A DNA stretch of 5,569 nt. Origin: Lachnospiraceae bacterium UBA4348. GTDB taxonomy: Bacteria > Bacillota > Clostridia > Lachnospirales > Lachnospiraceae. The translations under genes were made by a program, and so were the position numbers. Position 1 is the stretch's first letter. Each line of letters starts with the position of its first letter. The notes under the pieces are model-generated. The model saw nothing but the letters and a program-made list of their open reading frames with translations. It was not told the DNA's origin and did not search any database. The stretch spans positions 1 through 5,569 of the forward strand of contig DGTA01000032.1 in the NCBI GenBank assembly GCA_002394165.1, written 5' to 3'. Positions 1-5,569 of the stretch are shown here, one piece after another.

Positions 1-267
1 GAAGAACTCGAAGGAGTAACCGGCGGCGTAGGAAGACAGGAGATCGACGTAATAAGCATCACTCCCATCTGGGTAAAGGTTACAGCTTCCAGCCTGAACT
101 GCAGATATACCCCGAACGGCCCGATCGCCAAGACTTATGAGTATGGCCACAAGCTGAAGGTCGACGGTATCACCGCAGACGGCAAGTGGTACAGACTGCT
201 GATCAACGACCCTCGCGGCGGCACCTGCTATGCATTCATCTACAAGGACTACACGCAGAAGATCTGA
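1..267 (+). CDS. SH3b-domain protein, C-terminal fragment (5' end outside window)
   Basis: The reading frame is open from the first base and ends at TGA 265-267, giving 88 residues of a longer protein. After a Gly-rich linker (residues 1-15), residues 25-82 look like a bacterial SH3 (SH3b) domain. VTASSLNCRYTPNG matches the family's usual 'VTASSLNVRSGPS' opening. It is followed by a GHKLKVDGI strand, the GKWYRLLIN strand typical of 'GWYKI', and a closing aromatic strand CYAFIYKDY. In the family these domains bind cell-wall peptides or other proteins, usually in secreted or wall-associated enzymes, but the signal peptide and any catalytic domain lie outside the window. Two cysteines (34 and 76) sit where most SH3b domains have none, and could form a disulfide if the protein is exported (inference). 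The gene converges on the minus-strand operon and ends before a shared hairpin terminator. The domain call is fairly secure; the role of the whole protein is unknown. Confidence 0.75.
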   Translation, partial: EELEGVTGGVGRQEIDVISITPIWVKVTASSLNCRYTPNGPIAKTYEYGHKLKVDGITADGKWYRLLINDPRGGTCYAFIYKDYTQKI

Positions 268-312
268 TCGCAGATCTAAGTTCCGATATAACTTCTACAT
301 AACATAAAACAG

Positions 313-352
313 CCCTGCAGGCCTTTTAAGAAGGCCCGCAGGGTTTTTCTTT
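313..352. terminator. Bidirectional rho-independent terminator between convergent genes
   Basis: A 13-bp inverted repeat (arms 313-325 and 331-343, loop TTAAG) is followed on the plus strand by TTTTTCTTTA. It should end the SH3b-gene transcript. Read on the minus strand, the single imperfect position (319/337) becomes a G-U wobble instead of an A-C mismatch, and the hairpin is followed by CTGTTTTATG. It can therefore also end the operon, whose last stop codon is at 376-378. It is the only notable element in the 108-nt gap. Confidence 0.88.
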
Positions 353-375
353 ATTAGTTCTTTCTTTTCTGACGA

Positions 376-2121
376 TCACTCGAGTTCTTCGAACTTGTCT
401 TCAAAGAGAGCCTTGATCGCATCGTACTGTTCCTGCGTAGGCGGTACCTCCGGCTCCTGGGAAATCCGCAGAATGTGCCTTGCGATACTGTCGCACCGGT
501 CGATGATCCTCTCATATCCCGTGCAGATCTCCGAGAAAGTCCTGCTTCCTTCCGGACTGCAGATACCGTTGTGAAGCCTCCTGACACTTCTTCTGTTGAT
601 CTTCCCCAACATGTCTGTGATGACTTCTCTGTACACCTGGATCGTTCCCGCAAGCCTGGTGTTCCGGGATGTATAATTGTGAACTGTTACCTCCAGGATC
701 TCCTGAACCGCGCTGCCGAACATCTTCAGGTCCTTTGCCGCCTCCTCGGAAAAGCCGGTTCCCTCTTTTCTGAACGCGAGGAAGTCCTCCTTCATAGCGG
801 TGATCTTCTCTGCCATTTCCGCGTAGTTATTGATGGATCCGGTCAAAAGCGACAGGGTCCCGGCAGCCTTATCCTGCATCTTCTGCTGAGACAGGCGCAG
901 GCAGTATTTCCTGAGCTGCGAAACATATCTTTCCGTCTTCTCTCCCAGTTCCCGTACTTTGTCGGGCTGCTCCGAAAGGTTTTGTCCGATCATATCCAGA
1001 TAGGCGTCAAAATATTCCTGGACCGCATCTCCCAGCATAGACGAAGCAGTCCAGACCTGATCCAGCGCAAATGAGGGGTTGGACAGGAACAGCGGGTTGA
1101 GCATGGTAAGAGTATCTGCTTCCTCTTCTTTTTCCTTCGCGTTGAAAGGGAGAATCCGATGCACCAGTTTGACCAGGAAATCTCCCAGCGGCAGGAAAAC
1201 AGCACTTCCGGCCAGATTGATCAGTGTGTGGAACGCCGCGATCCCGACTGCGCCTGTCTCTGCCTTGAGAAAAGGAATGCCCACTATCGCATTGATCAGG
1301 TAGAAGATCACCAGGAACAAAGCATTTCTTATCACATTGTAAGAAAGATGGATCAGCGCCGCTCTTTTGCCCCTGTTGTTGAAGCTGAGGGACGCCAGAA
1401 TGGCAGTAAGGCAGGTTCCGAGCTGCGCGCCGCAGACGATCGGGATCGCCATGGAATAGGTCACGCCGACCGACATCGCCAAAGCCTGCAGAATACCGAT
1501 CGCCGCAGCTGAACTCTGGATAAGGAGCGTACACGCAATACCAACAAGAACGCCCAGGAACGGATTCGAAAAGCTGAACATCATCTGATTAAAAGCCGGA
1601 ACGTTCTGGAGAGGCTCCACCGCATTGCTCATCGTGTCCATTCCTATCATCATGACGGAAAATCCCACGATAATTGTCCCGATCGACCTCTTCTTGGCGC
1701 TTTTGGCAAACATAAGGTAAACCACTCCGCCGATCGCAAGGAACGGCGTAAACGAAGAGGGTTTGAGAAGCGTCAGCAGGAAAGATCCTCCCAGGGAGTT
1801 AAGGCTGAGCAGCCATGCAGTAGCAGTAGTTCCAAGGTTTGCGCCGATCATAACCCCGACTGACTGCGCGACGGTTATGATCTCAGAATTAACAAGACCT
1901 ACTGTCATGACCGTAGTCACCGATGACTGGACAAAAACTGCCAGAAGTGTCCCGAAGGCCCATCCCGCAATACGTTTGCCGGTGAGTTTGTCGATCGCCC
2001 CGCTCAGGCTTCCGCCTGCCATCAGCGTTAATGTATCACTCATCACATTCATGCCGAATATGAACAGCGCAAGTCCGCTCAGCATTCCTGTGATCAGTTC
2101 GAAAATTTGTGTTCCACTCAT
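376..2121 (-). CDS. Na+/phosphate cotransporter family protein with PhoU-like C-terminal domain
   Basis: This 581-residue membrane protein probably imports inorganic phosphate with sodium across the cytoplasmic membrane (NptA/YjbB-type Na/Pi cotransporter family). Two inverted Na_Pi_cotrans repeats are visible. The first has the VQSS motif (64-67) and GANLGTT (93-99). The second has IQSS (201-204) and GAQLGTC (231-237). The paired QSS motifs are the family's substrate/ion site. Hydrophobic segments fill roughly residues 10-320. Residues 345-560 are charged and helical, matching the PhoU-like domain that many bacterial members carry at the C-terminus, and the total length is normal for that architecture. 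The ATG (2121-2119) overlaps the stop of the upstream GH13 gene as ATGA. AAAAGGAA at 2135-2128 gives a ribosome site about 7 nt before it. It is the last gene of the operon. No Pho-box-like site was recognised. The family call is secure; phosphate as the actual substrate is inferred from the family. Confidence 0.93.
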   Translation of the reverse strand: MSGTQIFELITGMLSGLALFIFGMNVMSDTLTLMAGGSLSGAIDKLTGKRIAGWAFGTLLAVFVQSSVTTVMTVGLVNSEIITVAQSVGVMIGANLGTTATAWLLSLNSLGGSFLLTLLKPSSFTPFLAIGGVVYLMFAKSAKKRSIGTIIVGFSVMMIGMDTMSNAVEPLQNVPAFNQMMFSFSNPFLGVLVGIACTLLIQSSAAAIGILQALAMSVGVTYSMAIPIVCGAQLGTCLTAILASLSFNNRGKRAALIHLSYNVIRNALFLVIFYLINAIVGIPFLKAETGAVGIAAFHTLINLAGSAVFLPLGDFLVKLVHRILPFNAKEKEEEADTLTMLNPLFLSNPSFALDQVWTASSMLGDAVQEYFDAYLDMIGQNLSEQPDKVRELGEKTERYVSQLRKYCLRLSQQKMQDKAAGTLSLLTGSINNYAEMAEKITAMKEDFLAFRKEGTGFSEEAAKDLKMFGSAVQEILEVTVHNYTSRNTRLAGTIQVYREVITDMLGKINRRSVRRLHNGICSPEGSRTFSEICTGYERIIDRCDSIARHILRISQEPEVPPTQEQYDAIKALFEDKFEELE

Positions 2122-3899
2122 GTCATGTTCCTTTTATTACTGTCTGTTTTTTCATTTTTTGTCTTTGTTCGCAGCCTCTTCCGGAATTTCCAGACCTGAA
2201 CCTCATAGGGATGCAGTTTGCCCGGGATCCCGGCGCCGGTATTCTCTGTCGGAGCAGTCTTCATCTCCTCCTCGGAGATATAATTGTCCAGTATCAGCTT
2301 TCCCTTAGCCATGTTATATCCTCTCGGCGCAGGATAGCGCAGCTCCTGTGTGGAAAAAGAGCAGATCACAAGAATCCTTTCCTCGCGGCTGCGGTCTTTG
2401 TCCTCATACTTCCTCTCGTACATAAAGATCCGGCTGCTGCCGCGGAAGTATTCTCTGTAAGTGCCCCACAGCAATGTTTTGCTCCGCTTCCTCAGCGCCA
2501 GACACCTTCTGTAGAAATTCAGGATACTCAGTGGATCCCTGTCTTCCGTCTCCGCATTTATGTAAGAGTAATTGGGGTTAACATAAAACCAGGGCCTGCC
2601 TGTGGTAAATCCCGCATTCGGGCCGTCTGTCCACTGTACCGGCGTCCTTGCGGAATCCCGTGTCGAGACGTGGATCCGCTCTAGTCTGCGCTCCACCGAA
2701 TCCTTCAGGAAAAATGTATTATAGGCGTTTTTCGCCGCCACATCTATGTATTTGTCTATGGAGTTGAGCGCGATATTGGTCATGCCCAGTTCCTGTCCCT
2801 GATACAAAAAGGGTGTTCCCCGCTGCAGAATGTAGCAGGCCGCCAGCATGGAGCCGGACGCTTTCCAATAGCGGCGATTTCCGTAGCGGCTCACAACGCG
2901 GGGATGATCGTGATTTTCAAAATACAGCGCGAACCACGCCTTTCCCTGCAGCCCGTACTGCCACCGGCGGAAAGCTCTCTTGAGCTTGCGAAGCCTGAAA
3001 CCATGATATACATACTCTGTCATGAAGCAGTCGGCAAACATGGTATCAAACTGGATCAGCATATCCAGGACCCGGTCTCGCCCGCCGATATACGTGAGCG
3101 CTGTCTTCACTGATGTAAACGGCGCCTCTCCGATCTGTACAGCGCCGTATTCCTTCGCCACCTCACGGAATTCCTTCAGATAACTGTGCAGGTTGGGACC
3201 GTCCTTGTAAAAGGGCAGCCCGTTGATCGCGGGCACGAAGGACCATCCGTCCGGCATATCCGGATTCTTGGAGATGAAATTGATGACATCTTCCCGGAAT
3301 CCGTCCACGCCCAGATCCAGCCAGAAGCACATGATGCTCTTTACCTCTTCCCGGACTTTGGGGTTGTCCATGTTGAGATCGGGCTGTTTTTTGGCAAAAA
3401 CGTGGAGATAATACTGCTTTCTCTGCTCGTTGTACTCCCACGCTATGCCCTCGAACTGGCTGTACCAGTTGTTGGGCGGAAGCTTTTCTTCGCCCTTAAA
3501 GCGCGGATCCCGCCAGATATAGTAATCGCTGTAGGGATTGTCTTTCCCTTTGCAGCTCTCGATAAACCAGGGATGCTCGTCGGAAGTGTGATTGATCACC
3601 AGATCGAGCAGCACCTTCAATCCCAGCTCATGAGCCCGGTCCAGCACTTTTTTGAACTGGTCGAGCGTTCCGTAGTCGGGATGAATATTTTTATAGTCAG
3701 AAATGTCGTACCCGTAGTCCGCATTGGGAGAGGGATAGATCGGACTGAACCAGATGCCGTCCACGCCCAGGCTTTTGATGTATTCCAGCTTGTCATAGAC
3801 GCCGTACAGATCGCCGATCCCGTCTCCGTTTCCGTCGCAGAAGCTGCGGACCCAGATCTGGTAGAAAGACATCTTCCGGAAATCATATTGCTTTTTCAC
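2118..3899 (-). CDS. GH13 alpha-glucosidase (oligo-1,6-glucosidase / dextran glucosidase type)
   Basis: This 593-residue protein has no signal peptide, so it should be a cytoplasmic retaining alpha-glucosidase acting on short alpha-glucosides. The (beta/alpha)8 barrel begins at once, with YQIWVRSF (13-20) and the calcium loop DGNGDGIGD (22-30). Conserved regions follow: DLVINH (99-104), QPDLN (172-176), GFREDVINF (200-208, nucleophile D204), IGEAP (256-260, acid/base E258) and ENHD (328-331, transition-state D331). QPDLN is the oligo-1,6-glucosidase signature. Val205 after the nucleophile is the residue linked in this family to alpha-1,6 preference, where Thr or Ala favours alpha-1,4. A beta-sandwich C domain fills about 480-575, and a basic tail (576-593) follows. 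The start is GTG (3899-3897), overlapping the GT4 stop as GTGA. AGAGGAG at 3917-3911 lies 11 nt ahead, which is slightly long. The N-terminus this start gives has the usual family spacing to YQI. The true substrate (isomalto-oligosaccharide, dextran, trehalose-6-P or another) cannot be fixed; the TreC type seems less likely. Confidence 0.92.
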   Translation of the reverse strand: MKKQYDFRKMSFYQIWVRSFCDGNGDGIGDLYGVYDKLEYIKSLGVDGIWFSPIYPSPNADYGYDISDYKNIHPDYGTLDQFKKVLDRAHELGLKVLLDLVINHTSDEHPWFIESCKGKDNPYSDYYIWRDPRFKGEEKLPPNNWYSQFEGIAWEYNEQRKQYYLHVFAKKQPDLNMDNPKVREEVKSIMCFWLDLGVDGFREDVINFISKNPDMPDGWSFVPAINGLPFYKDGPNLHSYLKEFREVAKEYGAVQIGEAPFTSVKTALTYIGGRDRVLDMLIQFDTMFADCFMTEYVYHGFRLRKLKRAFRRWQYGLQGKAWFALYFENHDHPRVVSRYGNRRYWKASGSMLAACYILQRGTPFLYQGQELGMTNIALNSIDKYIDVAAKNAYNTFFLKDSVERRLERIHVSTRDSARTPVQWTDGPNAGFTTGRPWFYVNPNYSYINAETEDRDPLSILNFYRRCLALRKRSKTLLWGTYREYFRGSSRIFMYERKYEDKDRSREERILVICSFSTQELRYPAPRGYNMAKGKLILDNYISEEEMKTAPTENTGAGIPGKLHPYEVQVWKFRKRLRTKTKNEKTDSNKRNMT

Positions 3900-5314
3900 T
3901 TCTTAAAGAGCTCCTCTGTCTCGGTCCAAAGATCCTCGGCGATATCCTCCCAGCGAAGTTTCTGTGAATCCAGGGCTTTGATCCCTGCTTTCGTGTACTC
4001 CATCATTGTCAGAGCCTTGCTCCGCATATCCGTGAGTCCTTCTCTGACATTTTTGCGCACTTTGTTCTCTTCTTCCATAGCCTTTGCGACGATCTTCACC
4101 ATGTTGTCCGTCATCTGCTCCTTGCGGTGCGGCATGGCTCCGATCCTGTTCCTGGCCAAAATATACTGATAGCGCTCGTACGCTTTCGCCACGCACTCCT
4201 CCCAGGAGAGATAGATCTCGTCCATCGCGTGCTGTCCGACGTCATGCACGTGGTCCAGGTCGCCGCAGAGCCTCTTTAATATCTCCGCCATAGCCTCCGC
4301 GGATTCCTCGATGATAAATCCGTTGCGGTCATCCGTGATCCCCTCTGCCGCGCACGAATCCTTGATCAGAATGCTTGCAAGACCGCAGGCTGCCGCCTCG
4401 CGCACCACAAGGCCGTTTGTGTCGAAGGTCGACGGGAACAGGAAGAGGTCGGCTCTGGTGTTCCACGCGCGCAGCGCGTCCCTGTCATAGATCGGACCGG
4501 TAAAGAAGACCTTGGGAGCGTTTCCTCCCATCAGTCCCAATTCCACTGCTTTCTGCTCCAAAATCTCCTTGTCGGGGCCTTTGCCAACGAATACCATCCT
4601 GAAATCCTGGCCGCTGTCCGCAAGGATCTTGAGCGCGTCCATGATCAGAGGCAGGTTCTTATAGTTGATGATCCTCCCGACATACAAAAACATCGGGACT
4701 CCTTCCGGCAGATCATAACCGGCTGTGACCTTGTCAACGGTCTCTTTATCGACCCTGCCCTTAGCGAAGTCCACGCCGTTGTTCATCACCCGGTAATCGC
4801 CCTGAAAGCCCAGTGCCTTCAAAGACTGTCCTGCGCCGTCGCTGACCGTCCAGACTTCATCGCAGGCTTCGATATTGCCGACCATAGCTTTGATCGTCTC
4901 ATCGGCGATCAGGTTTATTTTGGCCGCTCTGCGGATGTCGATGTCATACTTCGTATGATAGGTAAAGACGATCGGCGCGCCGGTCATCTCGCGGACAAGC
5001 CGCCCCACCACCAATGCAGACGCGGGGCCGTGCGCATGAATGATATCCGGCTCAAAATCGGCCAGTTTCGAGACAGCTTTCCCCACCAGAGGGTTGCCGG
5101 CTCTGTATCCGTTTGTCTGCGCCGCAGTGTCAAAACTCGGATAAGCCACAACCTGATACGGATAGTCATCATATTTCCCGTCAGGATACTTGGGGGTTCC
5201 GACTTCGATCTCCGCGCCGTAATCGCGCATCATATAGTCTGCGTAATTCATCATTACATTAACGACGCCGTCAATGACCGGCGGAAAAGACTCGTTTAAC
5301 AGACATACTCTCAT
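3896..5314 (-). CDS. GT4-family glycosyltransferase, first gene of the operon
   Basis: This 472-residue GT-B fold retaining glycosyltransferase probably moves a sugar from a nucleotide-sugar donor to a lipid or glycan acceptor at the inner face of the membrane. The N-terminal acceptor-side Rossmann half starts with MRVCLLNESFPPVIDGVVN (family form 'TDTFPPxxNGV') and includes IIHAHGP (91-97) and FTYHTKYD (117-124). The donor half begins near FLYVGRIINYKN (209-220), then FVGKGP (242-247), FTGPIYD (271-277) and FPSTFDTNGLVVREAAACG (293-311). That last segment carries the EX7E-type motif as D298-x7-E306. The nearest well-known group is the diacylglycerol/monoglucosyl-lipid transferases, but the acceptor is not determined. 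Residues from about 390 to 472 extend beyond the usual GT4 length as a charged, helical tail. The start at 5314 is chosen because AGGAGG (5327-5322) lies 7 nt upstream and the family N-terminus begins there. A GTG at 5395 would also be in frame, but it lies upstream of the promoter and inside a terminator hairpin. The stop overlaps the GH13 start. Confidence 0.9.
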   Translation of the reverse strand: MRVCLLNESFPPVIDGVVNVMMNYADYMMRDYGAEIEVGTPKYPDGKYDDYPYQVVAYPSFDTAAQTNGYRAGNPLVGKAVSKLADFEPDIIHAHGPASALVVGRLVREMTGAPIVFTYHTKYDIDIRRAAKINLIADETIKAMVGNIEACDEVWTVSDGAGQSLKALGFQGDYRVMNNGVDFAKGRVDKETVDKVTAGYDLPEGVPMFLYVGRIINYKNLPLIMDALKILADSGQDFRMVFVGKGPDKEILEQKAVELGLMGGNAPKVFFTGPIYDRDALRAWNTRADLFLFPSTFDTNGLVVREAAACGLASILIKDSCAAEGITDDRNGFIIEESAEAMAEILKRLCGDLDHVHDVGQHAMDEIYLSWEECVAKAYERYQYILARNRIGAMPHRKEQMTDNMVKIVAKAMEEENKVRKNVREGLTDMRSKALTMMEYTKAGIKALDSQKLRWEDIAEDLWTETEELFKK

Positions 5315-5321
5315 TGAATTT

Positions 5322-5327
5322 CCTCCT
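5322..5327 (-). promoter_or_regulatory. Ribosome binding site AGGAGG that fixes the GT4 start
   Basis: The minus strand reads AGGAGG AAATTCA ATG, a full Shine-Dalgarno match with 7-nt spacing to the ATG at 5314-5312. This rules strongly for the 472-residue form over an in-frame GTG start 81 nt upstream, which has no such site. Confidence 0.9.
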
Positions 5328-5354
5328 GAACTGCATATTAATGCCTCACTTTTA

Positions 5355-5363
5355 AGTATAACA
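5355..5363 (-). promoter_or_regulatory. Extended -10 promoter for the GT4-GH13-Na/Pi operon
   Basis: The minus strand reads TGTTATACT: a TGn extension (5363-5361) directly before TATACT (5360-5355), close to the TGnTATAAT consensus. No TTGACA-like -35 element is seen at 16-18 nt spacing, because that space is taken by the hairpin at 5364-5391. The start of transcription would fall near 5348, giving a leader of about 34 nt. It was predicted by eye only. Confidence 0.55.
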
Positions 5364-5391
5364 AAAAGACAGGCGCCTGCGCCTGTCTTTT
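5364..5391. terminator. Strong hairpin terminator directly upstream of the operon promoter
   Basis: A perfect inverted repeat (arms 5364-5375 and 5380-5391, extendable by one pair towards the centre) forms a GC-rich stem flanked by A and T runs. On the minus strand it ends in TCTTTTTGTT, a good U tract, so it would stop transcripts coming from the gene at 5486-5569. On the plus strand it ends in TCTTTTCC, which is weaker. The minus-strand T run touches the TGn of the operon promoter. Confidence 0.8.
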
Positions 5392-5425
5392 CCACTTTTG
5401 CAGTTTTCGTTCTGTCCGCGAATCC

Positions 5426-5449
5426 GGAGACGCGCCCCGGCGCGGCTCC
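5426..5449. repeat. GC-rich inverted repeat between two terminator hairpins
   Basis: GGAG (5426-5429) pairs with CTCC (5446-5449), and CGCGC (5431-5435) pairs with GCGCG (5440-5444). One A-G mismatch lies between the two blocks and the loop is CCCG. No T run follows on either strand, so it is not a classical terminator. It may simply be a stable RNA structure in the tail of the upstream transcript. An alternative pairing of CCGCG (5416-5420) with CGCGG (5441-5445) is also possible. Confidence 0.45.
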
Positions 5450-5450
5450 T

Positions 5451-5483
5451 AAAACAGCGGTCCTCGTTCTGACCGCTGTTTTT
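5451..5483. terminator. Hairpin terminator after the ligase-like gene
   Basis: A perfect 12-bp inverted repeat has arms AAAACAGCGGTC (5451-5462) and GACCGCTGTTTT (5471-5482) with an 8-nt loop. It starts 3 nt past the stop codon of the minus-strand gene at 5486, where a first terminator is expected. The A and T runs at both ends let it act in both directions. On the minus strand the T run is only four bases, and it also pairs with the A run. Confidence 0.8.
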
Positions 5484-5485
5484 GA

Positions 5486-5569
5486 TCACTGGAAGCGCTC
5501 GTCGATGACTCTCTTGGACTTCTTCTCGCTTCTGGGAAGGAAACCGAGTTCCACCACATATACGATAGG
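5486..5569 (-). CDS. Phenylacetate-CoA ligase-like (ANL superfamily) protein, C-terminal fragment
   Basis: Only the last 27 codons are in the window, ending at TGA 5488-5486; the gene enters from the right edge. The fragment has ELGFLPRSEKKSKRVIDER near its end. It resembles the C-terminal tail of phenylacetate-CoA ligase family enzymes, which typically finish with 'V.pGtLPRSEgKakRViDnR'. In these adenylate-forming enzymes the C-terminal subdomain rotates to carry out the thioester-forming half reaction, and the conserved lysine region lies in this tail. The acid substrate cannot be told from 27 residues, and family members often act on aryl acids or in polysaccharide/antibiotic clusters. The gene is followed at once by a hairpin terminator, and 171 nt separate it from the GT4 start, so it is probably a separate transcription unit. 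The assignment rests on one short motif and is moderate. Confidence 0.55.
   Translation of the reverse strand, partial: PIVYVVELGFLPRSEKKSKRVIDERFQ

Noticed and set aside
254..277. Two AGATCT palindromes near the end of the SH3b gene
   Set aside because: They are short, partly inside the coding sequence and not in a terminator or operator arrangement, so most likely chance.
475..2308. Several plus-strand open frames opposite the Na/Pi transporter
   Set aside because: The translations lack recognisable domains and mirror a clear membrane-protein gene, so they are shadow frames.
3870..3872. Internal ATG (Met10) as the GH13 start
   Set aside because: Starting there would remove residues that family members normally have before the YQI strand. 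The GTG at 3899 gives the usual N-terminal length and the coupled overlap.
3186..4169. Long open frame (327 codons) on the plus strand
   Set aside because: It lies antisense to the well-supported GH13 and GT4 genes, crosses their junction and shows no family features. It is a by-product of codon usage on the other strand.
5315..5395. In-frame N-terminal extension of the GT4 from a GTG at 5395
   Set aside because: It has no ribosome site, it would translate the terminator hairpin and the promoter, and the family N-terminus begins at the ATG at 5314, which has a perfect AGGAGG.
1..5569. CRISPR array, tRNA, transposon, phage or defence system
   Set aside because: No spaced direct repeats, cloverleaf, transposase, integrase or toxin/nuclease-like protein is visible. 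The genes are ordinary metabolic and transport families.

Overview
The window holds a three-gene minus-strand operon. It is flanked on the left by the 3' end of a convergent plus-strand gene and on the right by the 3' end of another minus-strand gene. Base composition is near balanced to slightly GC-rich. Strong AGGAGG-type ribosome sites, GTG starts, 4-nt gene overlaps and the protein families present all fit an anaerobic Bacillota/Clostridia bacterium, such as a gut or rumen Lachnospiraceae or Eubacteriales relative. This is inference from style and family content, not a taxonomic proof.

Layout, left to right. 1-267 (+) is the C-terminal end of a protein with a bacterial SH3-like (SH3b) domain. 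268-375 is a convergent intergenic gap with a hairpin terminator that can serve both strands. 376-2121 (-) encodes a Na+/phosphate cotransporter-family protein with a C-terminal PhoU-like helical region. 2118-3899 (-) encodes a GH13 alpha-glucosidase of the oligo-1,6-glucosidase/dextran glucosidase type. 3896-5314 (-) encodes a GT4 glycosyltransferase. 5315-5485 is a hairpin-rich intergenic region with an extended -10 promoter for the operon. 5486-5569 (-) is the last 27 codons of what looks like a phenylacetate-CoA ligase-like (ANL superfamily) enzyme. No gene-free stretch exceeds 300 bases.

Transcription order on the minus strand is GT4, then GH13, then Na/Pi transporter. Each gene overlaps the next by 4 nt (GTGA, then ATGA), which implies one transcript and translational coupling. 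The GT4 resembles nucleotide-sugar-dependent transferases that glycosylate membrane lipids or polysaccharide precursors. The GH13 enzyme should be a cytoplasmic retaining alpha-glucosidase, and the third protein should import phosphate with sodium. A shared purpose is not proven. One testable idea is glucose/glycolipid metabolism tied to phosphate supply.

I see no CRISPR array, tRNA, rRNA, transposon or phage gene, and no convincing evidence for a wholly new system. The points most worth checking are the tightly coupled GT4-GH13-Na/Pi operon, the altered acidic motif and C-terminal extension of the GT4, the A-rich tail of the GH13 gene, and the tandem hairpins ahead of the operon.
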